Source: Phymatolithon calcareum
Taxonomy: Eukaryota; Rhodophyta; Florideophyceae; Hapalidiales
DNA: 64,000 nt
Direction: 5' to 3'
NCBI GenBank assembly: GCA_977006965.1
Contig: OZ345353.1
Location: 3,410,001-3,474,000, forward strand
Part shown: piece after piece, positions 32,352 to 43,096 of the stretch
How the letters are laid out: every line of letters begins with the position of its first letter
How positions within the stretch are numbered: position 1 is the stretch's first letter
The notes under the pieces: model-generated
The model's input: only the letters and a program-made list of their open reading frames with translations
What the model was told of the DNA's origin: nothing
Databases searched by the model: none
Made by a program: the position numbers and the translations under genes

Positions 32352-33881
32352 CTAGTTTTCCAAAACCGCCTTGACAACGATAATACCTAGCTGTGCAATA
32401 TAGGCTAGGGCAGAGTTGCGAGCATATGCCTGATCTAGAAGAGCGTACTCGACTGGACCCCATCTTAGGACTCCACCCGATGAAGCCCACTCATTACCGA
32501 ACACATCTCCCGTGAGCAGGCGATTGCGTTTCATACTTCCCAGGATTCCCTTGCAAACCAAGGGAATGTTTTTCGTTACCTGACCGACGTCCTTCGCAAT
32601 TCAGTTGTGGTAGTAAGGAATGTTCTTCACTACCGCTTCCGAAAGTTCATCGCTGTGTGCGAGCACATACCGAACAAAGTGGACGACGGAGCCCAGAGCT
32701 GCCACCTTCATTTCCGCATCTGGATCGCCTGTGGAAAGCAGCTGTAAGATATCCTCTGCAAGCGGAATGTCAAGATCGACGCCAATGGATCCGCGCATCG
32801 ACGCCGTAGACCAGTGATCACTTCTAAGTAGCCACTCTCCAACCTCTCTCCATGCGTCCCAAAGATTGTTCGCTGCCTCAGAAAACTCTGATCGTACACT
32901 CGATCGGTCGTCACGGCAATGAGAGAAGCTGATCATGATTAACACTTTCCGGTCTTCAGCAGTACAATCAAGAGGGCGATATGCGTCGTGGGCCATTCTT
33001 GAAACCAGTCCATACAGATGGAAAATATCCATAGCAGGCTCTCTAAGTCTTGCTTTCCATGCCTCCAAAGTTCTCCACAATCGACCAGTTATTTCCGCAA
33101 GGCGATCTTTGGGTAGCTTCTCAACAAAGGAATCGAGATAAAAGGAATATGAAGCCTCGGTCGAGTTCTCGTCGTCCTTACGTGGCACCACTCGACCAGT
33201 CGCTGCAGTGCTCACCTGCAGGAAAGCGTCAATACCGCCCATATCCAGTCGAATAGGCTCCATAATCTGCTCCCGCTGCAAGTCGATAGTATAGGCATCT
33301 GTTTCATTGCGATTCGTAGGTACGGGGAACGTCATGTAGCGCGCTGCTCTCCCGAATGAACTTTCACGCGCTTGCACCGGAGTTTCTGGAGTACTTCCTG
33401 TGGCCAAAAAGGCGAAAGCAGTGGCGATCTGCACCGCAAGCGCCTGCCAAGCCTTGTTTAAACCTGCCAGAATCGCTCCCAGAATGAGAGGTATCCAAGT
33501 AAGCACAAGGAGAAAAGCTGGTTTGCGGCGGAAACACTGCATCACATAGCTGTCTGAGGAAGGTGCGTCACGTGCGTGTTGTGTTTGTGGAACTAGCGCC
33601 CACAGAAAGTCATGTAGAGGAACAGAGGGTGCCGCCATGAATGCGAGGTTTCCACTTAAGTTTCTTGTTTTTACCGAAAACGTTGCGTACAGGAGAAGGC
33701 ACACGAACACGGCTAAGTAGATCACGAGGGGAACCACTGTGTAATTCCATCGCGGCGTCGATGCATGAGAGGACAGGGGGAAGCGTTTTTTCAGCCGCGA
33801 TGCGACGAAGGTGCTCATTGCGGCTGTCACGGATGCAACAACCGATATAGCTTGTGACCAAAAGTCGGTAGACCTCTCCAT
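32352..33881 (-). pseudogene. F1 family membrane protein, copy A, nonsense-interrupted
   Basis: Colinear with the intact copy B over the whole length (ATG at 33881, end at 32352; 1530 bp in both). One codon that is CGA (Arg) in copy B is TGA here (minus-strand codon at 32603-32601), leaving 426 residues and removing the last ~83, including the C-terminal hydrophobic segment. The downstream frame is otherwise open, so the mutation is probably young. It belongs to the A/D subfamily (STAATGRVV in the variable patch; QLGIIVVKAVLE at the end). Family not recognised. Confidence 0.85.
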
Positions 33882-33884
33882 CAC

Positions 33885-34338
33885 GAGCCAACTCCCGGAT
33901 CGTTGCTTTTTTGCCCGCTTTCGCCGGATTATGTGTGCTTGAACACAGAAGTATTAAATCAGTCCCAACTAATACTCTTCTATTGGATTTGTAAGAGATA
34001 CATTGTGATAGGGTAGGGTTTAATATCGTCTAATTGAGAGGAATTCCTCTTCTCAGTGATTGTGTGCAGCCGTCATTGATCTGCAGTTTCTGTATACGCA
34101 TTGCACGAATCAAATTCATGATTTAGTGTCCGCCGTATTCCATTGTGCTGCACAGTCCGGTAGCGTTTAGAATATTTAAAACACATTTGATGAAATGTGC
34201 GAAAACACATTGAATGCAGACTGGCACTCACTAATGAAAATTGGCCACTTTGTGGCAGAGCGAAAAATATGATAACTGACGAAGCCGACAGAAAAAACTT
34301 GTTTCCGCACTTCTCTGTTCGACTCCATCACTCTAGCG
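33885..34338 (-). promoter_or_regulatory. Conserved 5' flank of F1, copy A
   Basis: Aligns with 44630-45084 (B) and 59960-60310 (D): GTAAGAGATACA, TAGGGTAGGGTTTAATATCGT and GTGTGCAGCC. It contains the perfect 14-bp palindrome AGAGGAATTCCTCT at 34037-34050, about 160 bp upstream of the F1 start; copies B and D have one or more mismatches in it. Position makes it the likely F1 promoter region; no clear TATA box seen. Confidence 0.5.
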
Positions 34339-34490
34339 CTAGTATAGAAACATGTTCTCGAAACTGCCATCGGCGTGAATGTATTCTACCAATTGCTGTA
34401 GTTCTCTGTAAAGCTTGGATGTCAAGATTTGCGGGTCCCGTAATGAGTGCACGAGATCGCCCACGTAGAACGTACTGAGCTCAGCAGAAG
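34339..34490 (-). pseudogene. Cassette segment F3, copy A (conserved short coding segment)
   Basis: On the minus strand this reads SAELSTFYVGDLVHSLRDPQ and then LYRELQQLVEYIHADG, ending at a TAG (34341-34339). The same text, with substitutions but no indels for about 35 residues, occurs in copies B (YVGDLVRSLGNPQILTS) and D (VELGTFNVGDLVRPLGSPQ). No start codon is visible, so it is likely a last exon or the end of a decayed gene. The GD-L-V-R motif recalls the protein part of retroelement integrase C-termini, but that is only a resemblance. Confidence 0.5.
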
Positions 34491-34596
34491 TAAAAACGAA
34501 AGAATGAGAGAAAGAATGGGATTACAGTGCCTTTGCCTTAGTATAGAAACGTGTTCAAGTGGGCGATGGTTCCCTTTTTTTATTACTGTATTCGCC

Positions 34597-35262
34597 TGTC
34601 TTTCCTCCTTGTCTGGATATCGCGGAGTGCGGGTTGCCCAAGTCTTGCCGATGCGAAGGCGATGAATATCTGCGTCGCTGGAAAAAACCCTTCTTCTGAA
34701 TCAATGATTTTCGGAAAAACTTGTATACAGTACTTCATAATATCGCGCCTGCCACAGAATCCACGGCAAGTGAATAGCGTACACGTCATGTCTTGTTTCG
34801 AACGATGGACCCAGTCTTTTACAGTTCTAGTGGCCAAGTTTTGCCCCTGTCCGGATAATATTTTTCGACATGTTTCGGTTGGCTGACTCGATAGCGGATT
34901 GGCTTTTGAAGAAGCGATTCAGATGGTGGATTTCAATGGCTCAATCCAGTGCAAAATCTAATGTTTTGAATTATCAGCACCTCTCATCTTTATGGGCTTC
35001 AGACTGGAGACTTCTTCTCCACATTGAAGAGGAATCTTTTTTAGATATGAACAAATTTCCTATAATTGCCATCTTATCCCTTTTTAAGACGCATCACGAC
35101 ACAGAAGGCGATTTAATACCCCAGTTTGGGCTAAAGTACAATTGCTGGCCAGATATCAATGACAACAATTCAACCGAAGACCTCGCATGCCTTCCTGTAG
35201 TTGTGTGCGGAGGCAGTTTTACAATAATACCAGGGGTGGCGAGCATCTTTTCCTTAGCGCTG
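34597..35262. other. Segment present in cassette A, absent from B
   Basis: Copy B passes from ATTACTGTATTCG to CAACTGTAG with only about nine bases between (45296-45318). Copy A carries about 670 bp there. It includes ORF 34870-35274 (+, 134 codons, unrecognised, no motif). Either an insertion in A or a deletion in B; no target duplication was evident. Confidence 0.5.
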
Positions 35263-35690
35263 CCCCAACTGTAGCATGTAGTACCAGCTGAATGAAACAT
35301 TTCAGGCGATCCGCATGTTTATCGTTAATCGAAAATTGTGCTTCAGCGAAAAAGCAGTGTCACCCTGTGCTGCATTGCACATCAGACGATCATTGCAGAA
35401 TACTGACAAAGGTATGGAAGGCAAAACAAAACGAAAATAGGACCCAAAAATTGGTAGACGTGAGCATTGAGAAAGTCAAATTGAGTGTGTCATTCACTTG
35501 ATTTTGGAGTGGATTCTTGGCCGGAAACAGCCTCCGGAGAGGTGATCATCGTAACATGCAATTCCAAATAACTAATAGCAGTCAGAGCGTCTCATGTGGC
35601 ACCACATTCTTGAGAAAAGAAAAGACGAAATTACTAAAATGACCACGAAGTTATGAGGTAAGATAATATTCATCAGTTCTATCAGGGCCG
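35263..35690. pseudogene. Cassette segments F3 upstream piece (-) and F4 (+), copy A
   Basis: The minus strand of 35290-35430 gives FCNDRLMCNAAQGDTAFSLK, matched by FCNDRLMCIAALGESAFSLK in copy B. The + strand from 35510 gives VDSWPETASGEVIIVT, matched by ESWPESASGEVIIAT in B. In A the F4 frame has a stop (AAATAACTAATAG) and a ~25 bp deletion relative to B, so F4 is broken here. Confidence 0.55.
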
Positions 35691-35705
35691 ATGAACGCAT
35701 ATTTC

Positions 35706-35911
35706 AAAACAGGATTGGATTGGATTTCGAGGAAATTCGCTGCATGGACCGAAAAAGGTCGCAAAAATCGCTAAATCGGCACCCCTTGCAAAAAATACTA
35801 CTCGCTATGATATCAGCTAGACAGCGGCTTGCTCCGCTACGCAAAGTACTCTGCACCTCGTCGCATTGGACTGCTAAGCTAACTCACAATGCTCTCATGC
35901 GAGCTGTCTGA
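35706..35911 (+). repeat. Dispersed repeat with short ORF, inverted relative to 61280-61376
   Basis: ORF 35720-35911 begins with CMDRKRSQKSLNRHPLQKIL; the minus-strand ORF 61376-61143 has VMDRKRWQNSPNRHPLEKLL. A weaker third trace (IRKMWQNSL, minus strand) lies near 54900-54945. The DNA match CGGCACCCCTTG is in inverted orientation. Function unknown. Confidence 0.55.
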
Positions 35912-38811
35912 AATGATGGAGAAGATGAAGCTCGTGCTAAGGATGGGTGACTACCTTGGATCAAACTTTGACGACATTGTCAACCTCGTATTCGCCCACA
36001 ACGCATCTGTTGCCAAAGAATATCGACGGGAAAGTTACTGACGCGATAGTCCTACAAGAAGGACCAGGAAAAAATATTCAGAGCGGCGAAGCTGCTTGTT
36101 GAGGTCATCTAAACTAACGTGCTTACGTGTGTTGTTAAGAGCGAAGTGACACCATTCCATGTAGTATTTATCAGCGACTACCACGCTACATGCTCTTGCC
36201 GCCACTTCGAAGAGCACTAGCGGTCATGTATCAACTTTGTCGCTGCACTTTTGTACGCTTCTAAACACTTGGCACAGCATCGGGTCGCGTTCTACACGTG
36301 AAACAAGAACTGGTTTTGGAGGCATGTCTGTTGAGAATCCCGGCCAAGCAACACGAAGGAAGCATCACTTGTGCTGCAGTCACTGTTGACCAGCTAGTAC
36401 AGGATGATTTGGTGCCGTCTGACCTTGTCGCTAAGCCGAGCCGCAAGCGCAATAGGCCTCCTCTACTAAGGCAGTCCGAACAAAGCTTGCGATCGCGGTG
36501 ATAACGGGTCCAGACCACATGCTCTACCAAGGTGGTCGTGGGCAAGGGCAAACAAATCTGGTTTACCATAACGATGGACGACGAGCTCAAGTAGTGATAG
36601 GCATGGGACTACAAATGTTGTCTGAAAATGTGACTGTTGTAATGCTACATTTTATATCCCGATGTGCCCTGAAATGACCAGCGATTTGGTCCTGTTCCGA
36701 AAATGGTCTAGAACGGGCAAAAAGGAAGCGGAGTCATACTACTAGAAGATTCGACGCCACATTCAAACACCCGACTTCGTCGGCCACATGAAGAAATTAT
36801 GTTCGGTCTTTTGCAGAATCTTCACAAGCCGCCTAGCCAAAAGACTAAAACTTTGGCACTTCTCGAGATCAAACGCACGCAGTCTCATCCTCTGAGATCC
36901 AGCGACTAAAAGCTTTGTTGTCCTTGAGATAACCATGGACGACTTCCTAGCACTGTCTAACGACACATCACTCCTTTAAAAGGTCAAAAGATATTTGAGG
37001 ACGCAATATAAACTTCGGCCTTGTTGAGAACTCAAAACGAATTTCAGGACGTCGGGCCTGTGAAACACATAACTAAAAGTCAAGCATCATTGTGATAAAC
37101 AAAAAATCAAATGATCGCAGCCTGCCTACATCGTCAAAATCATGAAGCTGTAAATCTTAATCAACGTATGCAAAGTCAGTGCACAACACCGCACCTCTCA
37201 AGGCAGCCCCACACGCGGACGAGCCGCCGGATGCTGAAGGTCACTGTGACAGCATCTATTTAAGAAACACAGGCACGAGTAGATCGACAACGGAATACAT
37301 TCTGCTTTAGAATGGAGGACCGGTGGCATGGCAATCAAAGCGTAAAAACAAGTCGCAGCATCAACGTGAGACTCTGAATACATCGCAAAATCCAACGCAG
37401 CGCCTGAGATAAATATCTTCAAGAAGCTTTCCATAGACATAGATGAACGCCGGTGAACGGTTACTCCGCTCTCAGGATAGCAACGCTGGTATAGAATGTA
37501 TGCCAAAGATATTTTATTTCTATGACCATCGCGAAAATAGCATGTGTGACTTCGGGGTTATGGAGAATCATTATGTGCCAGTGAAGAGTTAATCTGAAGA
37601 ACCCCGAGTCACTCTTGTTACTATGAATTTAGAGAAGCTCAAGAATAAAGGGGGCGAGGAGGAGATCATTTTTGACTGGTTTTAGAGAACACTGTACGCG
37701 ATATTTGTTTTCTACTTTTCGGTTATCCACTTGCTGATCTCAAATATATCAAAAATCCATGCTTCGCGCCGTTCCATACGATGCATGAACATGTGCCATG
37801 CGGCAATATAAAAGAAACAATAATCGATATTATGAGCTTGGCTGATTTTGTTGACTAGGCACGTGACCATACACGCAACTTCTTCGGCGCATGTTTAGAG
37901 GTCCCATGCGCATGCGCCGAGGAAATTTACCACTCTCTCCGCCCAAATTAATGAGCTGTTCAGGAGGTCTCATTATTTCTCCTATTTTTAGCCGTATGAC
38001 TATTTCTCGCAATGAAAAAGACATGGTCACCTCTCCCAGAAGAGAAGCTGGTACCTATAATGTACTGTTCTTGGACCGCGATTTCAAGACAACTGCTAAT
38101 TTTTCAGGCAGCATAAAGTAAAAGACATTCATCTCGTGGAGGTGCATGGTATTGCCACATATAGATTTCCTCATGTGTAGACGTGTTGCTAGAGATGTCG
38201 ATAGACTGTGCGCTCAAGGTAGAAAGTCCGTTCCTCTAACAATGCCAATTGAACAAGCGTGATAGCCTAAATGACCAGTCAAGAAGTTTTCTTGCCACTT
38301 TCGCCTAATCTCGTTCGCGACATATGAAAGGCGACAACATCACCAGTGTTTTTCTCAATCACCTGAAAATCGATCTAGAGTATTATTACGTACTTTTACA
38401 GTATGGTCGAAGATCTACTCTTCTAGTCTGCGTCGAGACATGAAATGAAAGATGCAGATCACTGCACTACTTCGACTGAGAGAAACGCGCCGTAGCGAAC
38501 AGTATACAAATGCGTCTTACATTAAACTGCAACGATTCGGGACAGGTAGTAGAGTTCCAGTTGATGAGGGATTTCACTGCGAAAGGGGTTATGATAGGAT
38601 GAATGTTCAGCTGCTTTTCAGGCAACTTATAGCAATTTGAGAGGGTCATCAAATCGTTCAGATATTCGCATCGCCCACTGTGCCATAATCTTCTCTGCAC
38701 ATATCAGTGATCTTACCTTGAGAAGTGAGTCCTTGCGATCTGCACTAAATCATACCTCAGTTGTCAGTGGTGAAAGTTTACATACATTGATAGTTCTAAA
38801 GTTTTTTAGGT
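35912..38811. other. Intergenic sequence with one R3-like fragment
   Basis: About 2.9 kb. The stretch 36455-36680 (CTACTAAGGCAGTCCGAACAAAG, CTACCAAGG, CCCGATGTGCCCTGAAA) resembles R3 at 9380-9550 in diverged form. The open minus-strand frame 37198-37506 (102 codons, Cys-rich, no ATG at its 5' end) has no relative in the window. Nothing else recognised. Confidence 0.4.
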
Positions 38812-39051
38812 ATGGAGAATCCACCTAATACTACTGGAGAATCCTCAAAAAAATCCGGATGCCTTTCGACGGTCGTCATGAAATTTTCATCTGAGAGAAC
38901 TAAAAACTTTCGTTTCCTCCGGCACAAGCTCGTTAAAGGACAGAATGCTATGAAAAACATATATATTCAGAAAATCGGCGCGGAAGGCGACGACCTATCC
39001 TACAGCGATCTCAATGTTCTGCGCGCGCCTGTGCTCTATCCCGTGATGTAG
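38812..39051 (+). pseudogene. Cassette segment F2, copy B, first piece
   Basis: 79 open codons starting at an ATG: SSERTKNFRFL, then LSYSDLNVLRAPVLYPV. It matches copy A at 24303-24480 better in this frame than on the other strand, and both copies are free of stops here. It ends at TAG (GATGTAGGT, which could also be a splice donor). R3 sequence is inserted shortly downstream and the homology resumes at about 40905. Confidence 0.45.
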
Positions 39052-39539
39052 GTCGGTGTGTGAATTGTTACAGATGCGAATGGAAGGTAGTGTGACTGGA
39101 GCGAGCTTAAAGCCGTTGGGAAAGGTGTGATGCTTCAAAGCCAATTCTCACGCGTACGCTATTGTGGTACCAAAAGTACAGCCGATGGGGTGAAGCGTCC
39201 GCGGGAAGCAAAAAAAAAGTTTCTTTTGCGTTGGCTCTCAGGTTTGAGTTGTTGTTCAGTCTTTGCTTAGACACAGAGGGATTATATACACTAAGTTTCA
39301 GCTGAAGTTGGTAGACAGAGAATAAAACACACTTTAATAAGTCCATTAATCTGGATCCGATCAGATATTGGTCAATGCACTCTAATCTACGCTCCAGAGC
39401 ACTCCGCCCATCGTTCTTGAGATTACCACTCCAATTACTCCAATTTTAGAGAGCTGTCCGTAGATTCTAATTAACGTTAGTGAATCAAAACTGGATTTCA
39501 GGTTATATGCTCGAGATACCGAATCACATCAAATGTTTA

Positions 39540-40800
39540 AAATATGAGTTTACGAAATATTTGATTTCCGGGAGTATTTTCAATCGAGATATTGAAATAT
39601 TTTGCATGCAGTAGATTAGTATGTTATTATATATACGAGGTGAGATTCAACCGGATGGAAGGTGGAATTACTTTTACTTCAGGAAGTTTTTCAATTATTT
39701 TTCGGGTAAAAATGAGCCACGACTCAGATTATCAGCCGTCATCCAGTGTCTTGCGAGCTTTCAGACGCATATGTGCATATTTTCGCAATGTTGCACCATC
39801 TTCATGCCGTGGACGCCGGAAATGCAGCTCAATGCTGCAAAAGTGACCTTCTCGTGCTCATATTTACATTATTGATACGCATCAGTGAGAATATGTAATG
39901 TGTGTGTAACAGGATCGCGCATGTCTCACCATGCTTTGGAAATCATACATAATTTTATGTATTCTTAGAACCTCGTATTGGCCCATTTCACACTAATCGT
40001 GGGATAGGATCATAAAAATGCGTCTGCTCGTTTTCTGCTTCCACCGCCAAGTACCTGGTTCCTGGTACGTATCAGTAGACATTTCGGTATATATATATAT
40101 TCCTTTACTTCGGGCGGCCCTCGACGAGAGACGGGGAGCAACCTCAGCGTAACCGATTGAAGTAAACTCATTTTGCCGAATCTTCTTTATTCCTTAACGG
40201 TTAGTAGCTCACAACTCATTGCGTGCGCACGACGACTGACCCATTTCTGCGTGTCCTCTTGCGCGTCCGTCACAATCATCTTCGAGTGATTGTCTTTTCG
40301 TTCTCCTTCCTGTGCAAGTATCTCGCACCTTAGTAAAACTCTTGAGGAGTTATGACACTCTTAAGGCCAACAACTCGACGTATAGACCTTGGTCTCAGGA
40401 GTTTAGCGCGGCTATAAGTCTTCCAGAAGGAACAGAAGGACCAGATCGGCAAAAGCTTAACTATCCTGCCACGATAGTTATTTATCGCCACACAGAAACC
40501 TCTTTACAAGAAGTGTGGTCAGCCGTGATCGTAAGGGTTCTCGGGCTATTCACACTTGAACCGCCAGGACTGTTTCTGCAGGCTTCGTTTCTTTCTGAGA
40601 CTTTTTGATAAGTTCGTTTGACATACGCTTCACCTCTGAAGTTCTTGGTGAGATTTCCGTATTCTAGGATACAAGTTTTCTTGTTTCATACCAACTTGAG
40701 TGACGAAACCAATTCATGGTGAGTTGTTGATTTGGTGGGTTTTTTGTCTGGAGACTGTATTTAAGACCAAGGTAGCTCGTTTTGAGTTGTGGCACTACAC
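39540..40800. repeat. R3 fragment, copy 3 (about 1.26 kb), inside cassette B
   Basis: Aligns with 46625-47730 and 8270-9370: GATATATATATA-type stretch, AACGGTTAGTAGCTCACAACTCATT, CCTGCCACGATAGTT, TTTACAAGAAGTGTGGTCAG, and TTCTAGGATACAAG. It separates the two F2 pieces of cassette B that are contiguous in cassette A, so it is probably an insertion. It lacks the distal R3 part with alpha-mannosidase. Confidence 0.65.
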
Positions 40801-40899
40801 CTGTTACATTTCACGTAAGTTTAATCATCGTCAGTAAAGAGGTAATGGCCGGAATGAGAGCGGATTCGAGGAATTTTGTTTTTGTCTCCCGGTATAAAT

Positions 40900-41260
40900 C
40901 GTTGACTATCACTACTCTTCGGTTGGGCGAGGCAAGCGCGGATGGAAGTTGACTGATCTGACTTTATTTGATTGGAGAAGAGTTTTTACCATCTTTGAGG
41001 ATATAGAGGTTTTGTCCAGTCGTGTGAGTAAGAATAGTGTACAGTATGAGTCTGTGCTTCATTTACTTCTGAATGATGATAACCGTTCTGCGCATCTGCC
41101 AACCGCAGCTTCAGCGTGAACGAGAAAGAATCTACATGTCATATCTTTTGCACAAAACTTCGCAAAGAAAATATATAACGTAGGAAAATGGGCTACCGTT
41201 GTGAGTGATGAGAACGTGAGAACAACCATAGAGCATTCTGAACTAGAGAAATAGTACATA
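40900..41260 (+). pseudogene. Cassette segment F2, copy B, second piece
   Basis: The frame reads GWKLTDLTLFDWRRVFTIFE and then VLSSRVSKNS, matching SLHDLTIFQRRKIVFIF and VVSRRVIENS at 24970-25075. Further on, VSDENVRTTIEHSELEK (near 41201-41253) matches KSDEDLETISEISEVEE at 25229-25285. A stop follows. Unknown protein. Confidence 0.45.
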
Positions 41261-41764
41261 ATTCCTCTTGGATTGTACAAGTACCATTTATTCGCAATAA
41301 TCGTCATGCGCTCTTTCATATCATGGCATTGGTATCGTCATCACCGTTTTACATTCAGTTTAGGGACCAGCACGAAGGTTGGCTTAGCTTTCTACCCATA
41401 TATATATATATGCTCTCGTCTTGGCCAACCATGCGTTTTTCACGGCGTATGCAGCCAAGATATTGTTTTGGAGGGTAATCGAAGTTGTGTAAGCAGAGAG
41501 TGGGACATATGGGGTGATAGTGACAAGGGCAATTGATTGCGTGTACGTCAGGGGTATTCAAGTTCCAAACGGAGACTGGTTGTACTATGAAAGCCGTGAA
41601 ATGAGAATGCTCAGACATGAAGTCACGAAGGCGAACGTGATTGCAAAATGCTATTCTTTCGTGAAAGCAAGTCACAGAGGAGAGAGACCTGAACTTGAGT
41701 AGATTTTGGTCCGACTTATTTCAACCACCGTGTAGAGCGGGCCTCCGTGTTGTAAGTAAACCAA

Positions 41765-43096
41765 ACATGCGACTTTAAGGCGGGACACAAATACATCAGT
41801 TTCTTCGCGCGTACCAGCGCGAGCGCTTTATAGTAAGAGAAACTGGATAGCAGCCCAACCGCGCACAATGGCCGCGATTTTACCTTAACGTCACAGCTTC
41901 ACAAATCGAGCGAGCCGCCCGACACCACCTCAAAACAACAACCGACCAACACATATCGATAAACAGTTTACAGTTGTAGAACCAACATCTCCTGGTCCCC
42001 GCTTCCTTGTCTTCCCCGTCCATGGTCCGCGCTTAAATACACGAACTCCACACCCATGACACGAGGGAAACTGCCCGGATACCCTTCAGGGGTATGGCAA
42101 CGGTCGCGTGAGCGCACAACGACCGCACCAGAGCGACAAACATCCAGCACGCAACGGCACCACCAACCGGTAATCTCTTTTCGGTACGCAATTCAGGGAA
42201 ACTGGCGGGCGCGGTCGACACGCGCGCCGCCCATTAATTACTCGCACACACGACCTTGAAACACACGTCGTCATCGCGCCCCTACCATGAGCGCGAGCAT
42301 CGCCTCTTCCCATATTCTCCATATCTGCTCCCAATGCCCGCATCACCGCTGCGCCCAATTCACTGCGTCAGTCCGCACTGTACGTCCCGCGTACCCACGG
42401 CCATTCACACACCACCTCGCATGTGCCACTCGCACGGGCGGCACGTGAAAATTGTCGAAACAGCAAGCGCTGGGAATCGCGCTTCGCAAGCAAAGTCCAT
42501 ACAAGAGCAATTCCAACAGTTCCACGATTAGATTGGCCGATACCCGTCCGATTGACACGTATGACACAAATTGTACGCACGCTGCAGGCTTGCTTACAGA
42601 TACAATCTCCCTCTCTCTTTCCTTTTCTGGAGTGTAGGATTTTGTACCCCACCAGGGCCTTTCGAACCCATTTCTGGGGAACCGAAACAAATCATAACAA
42701 TGGCCTCTAGTCACCCGCAAAGCTGCTCCATGCGTCTGCACACGCGTTGTTAACTTCTAATTAAAATTTGCCTTTCTTCTACTTCTTCATTTAATGCCAG
42801 AGGCGATTATAGAATCGTTACGGGTGGCTCGTTTATCCAGGTTTCCTCAATTGGACACTAAGTCCGATGCCTAGCATAGGAGCATCCCTATGTGCAATGG
42901 AATAGACAGCAGTGCAAGAAAATATATTTTTCTCTGTAAAGGAGGATTGGCTTCAAATAGAGCATCAAGACAATGTCGTTTCTAGCTTAATTCTGAAATT
43001 ATTAATCGCTGATAGAAAATCAGCTTGTTCGTCGGAACTCAGGATGGTGGTTTGTTTCGGCTTAAATGATCTTAGTCGACGCCGACGAAGTTTAAG
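41765..43096. repeat. Cassette spacer, copy B
   Basis: Uninterrupted version of the spacer; at 41843 it preserves the empty site for the 25785-31142 gypsy element. Remaining landmarks as in copy A. No conserved reading frame. Confidence 0.75.

Noticed and set aside
41395-41412. TATATATATATA runs here, near 40088 and near 8600 as promoters
   Set aside because: Short AT microsatellites occurring in repeats; no gene start is positioned to use them convincingly.
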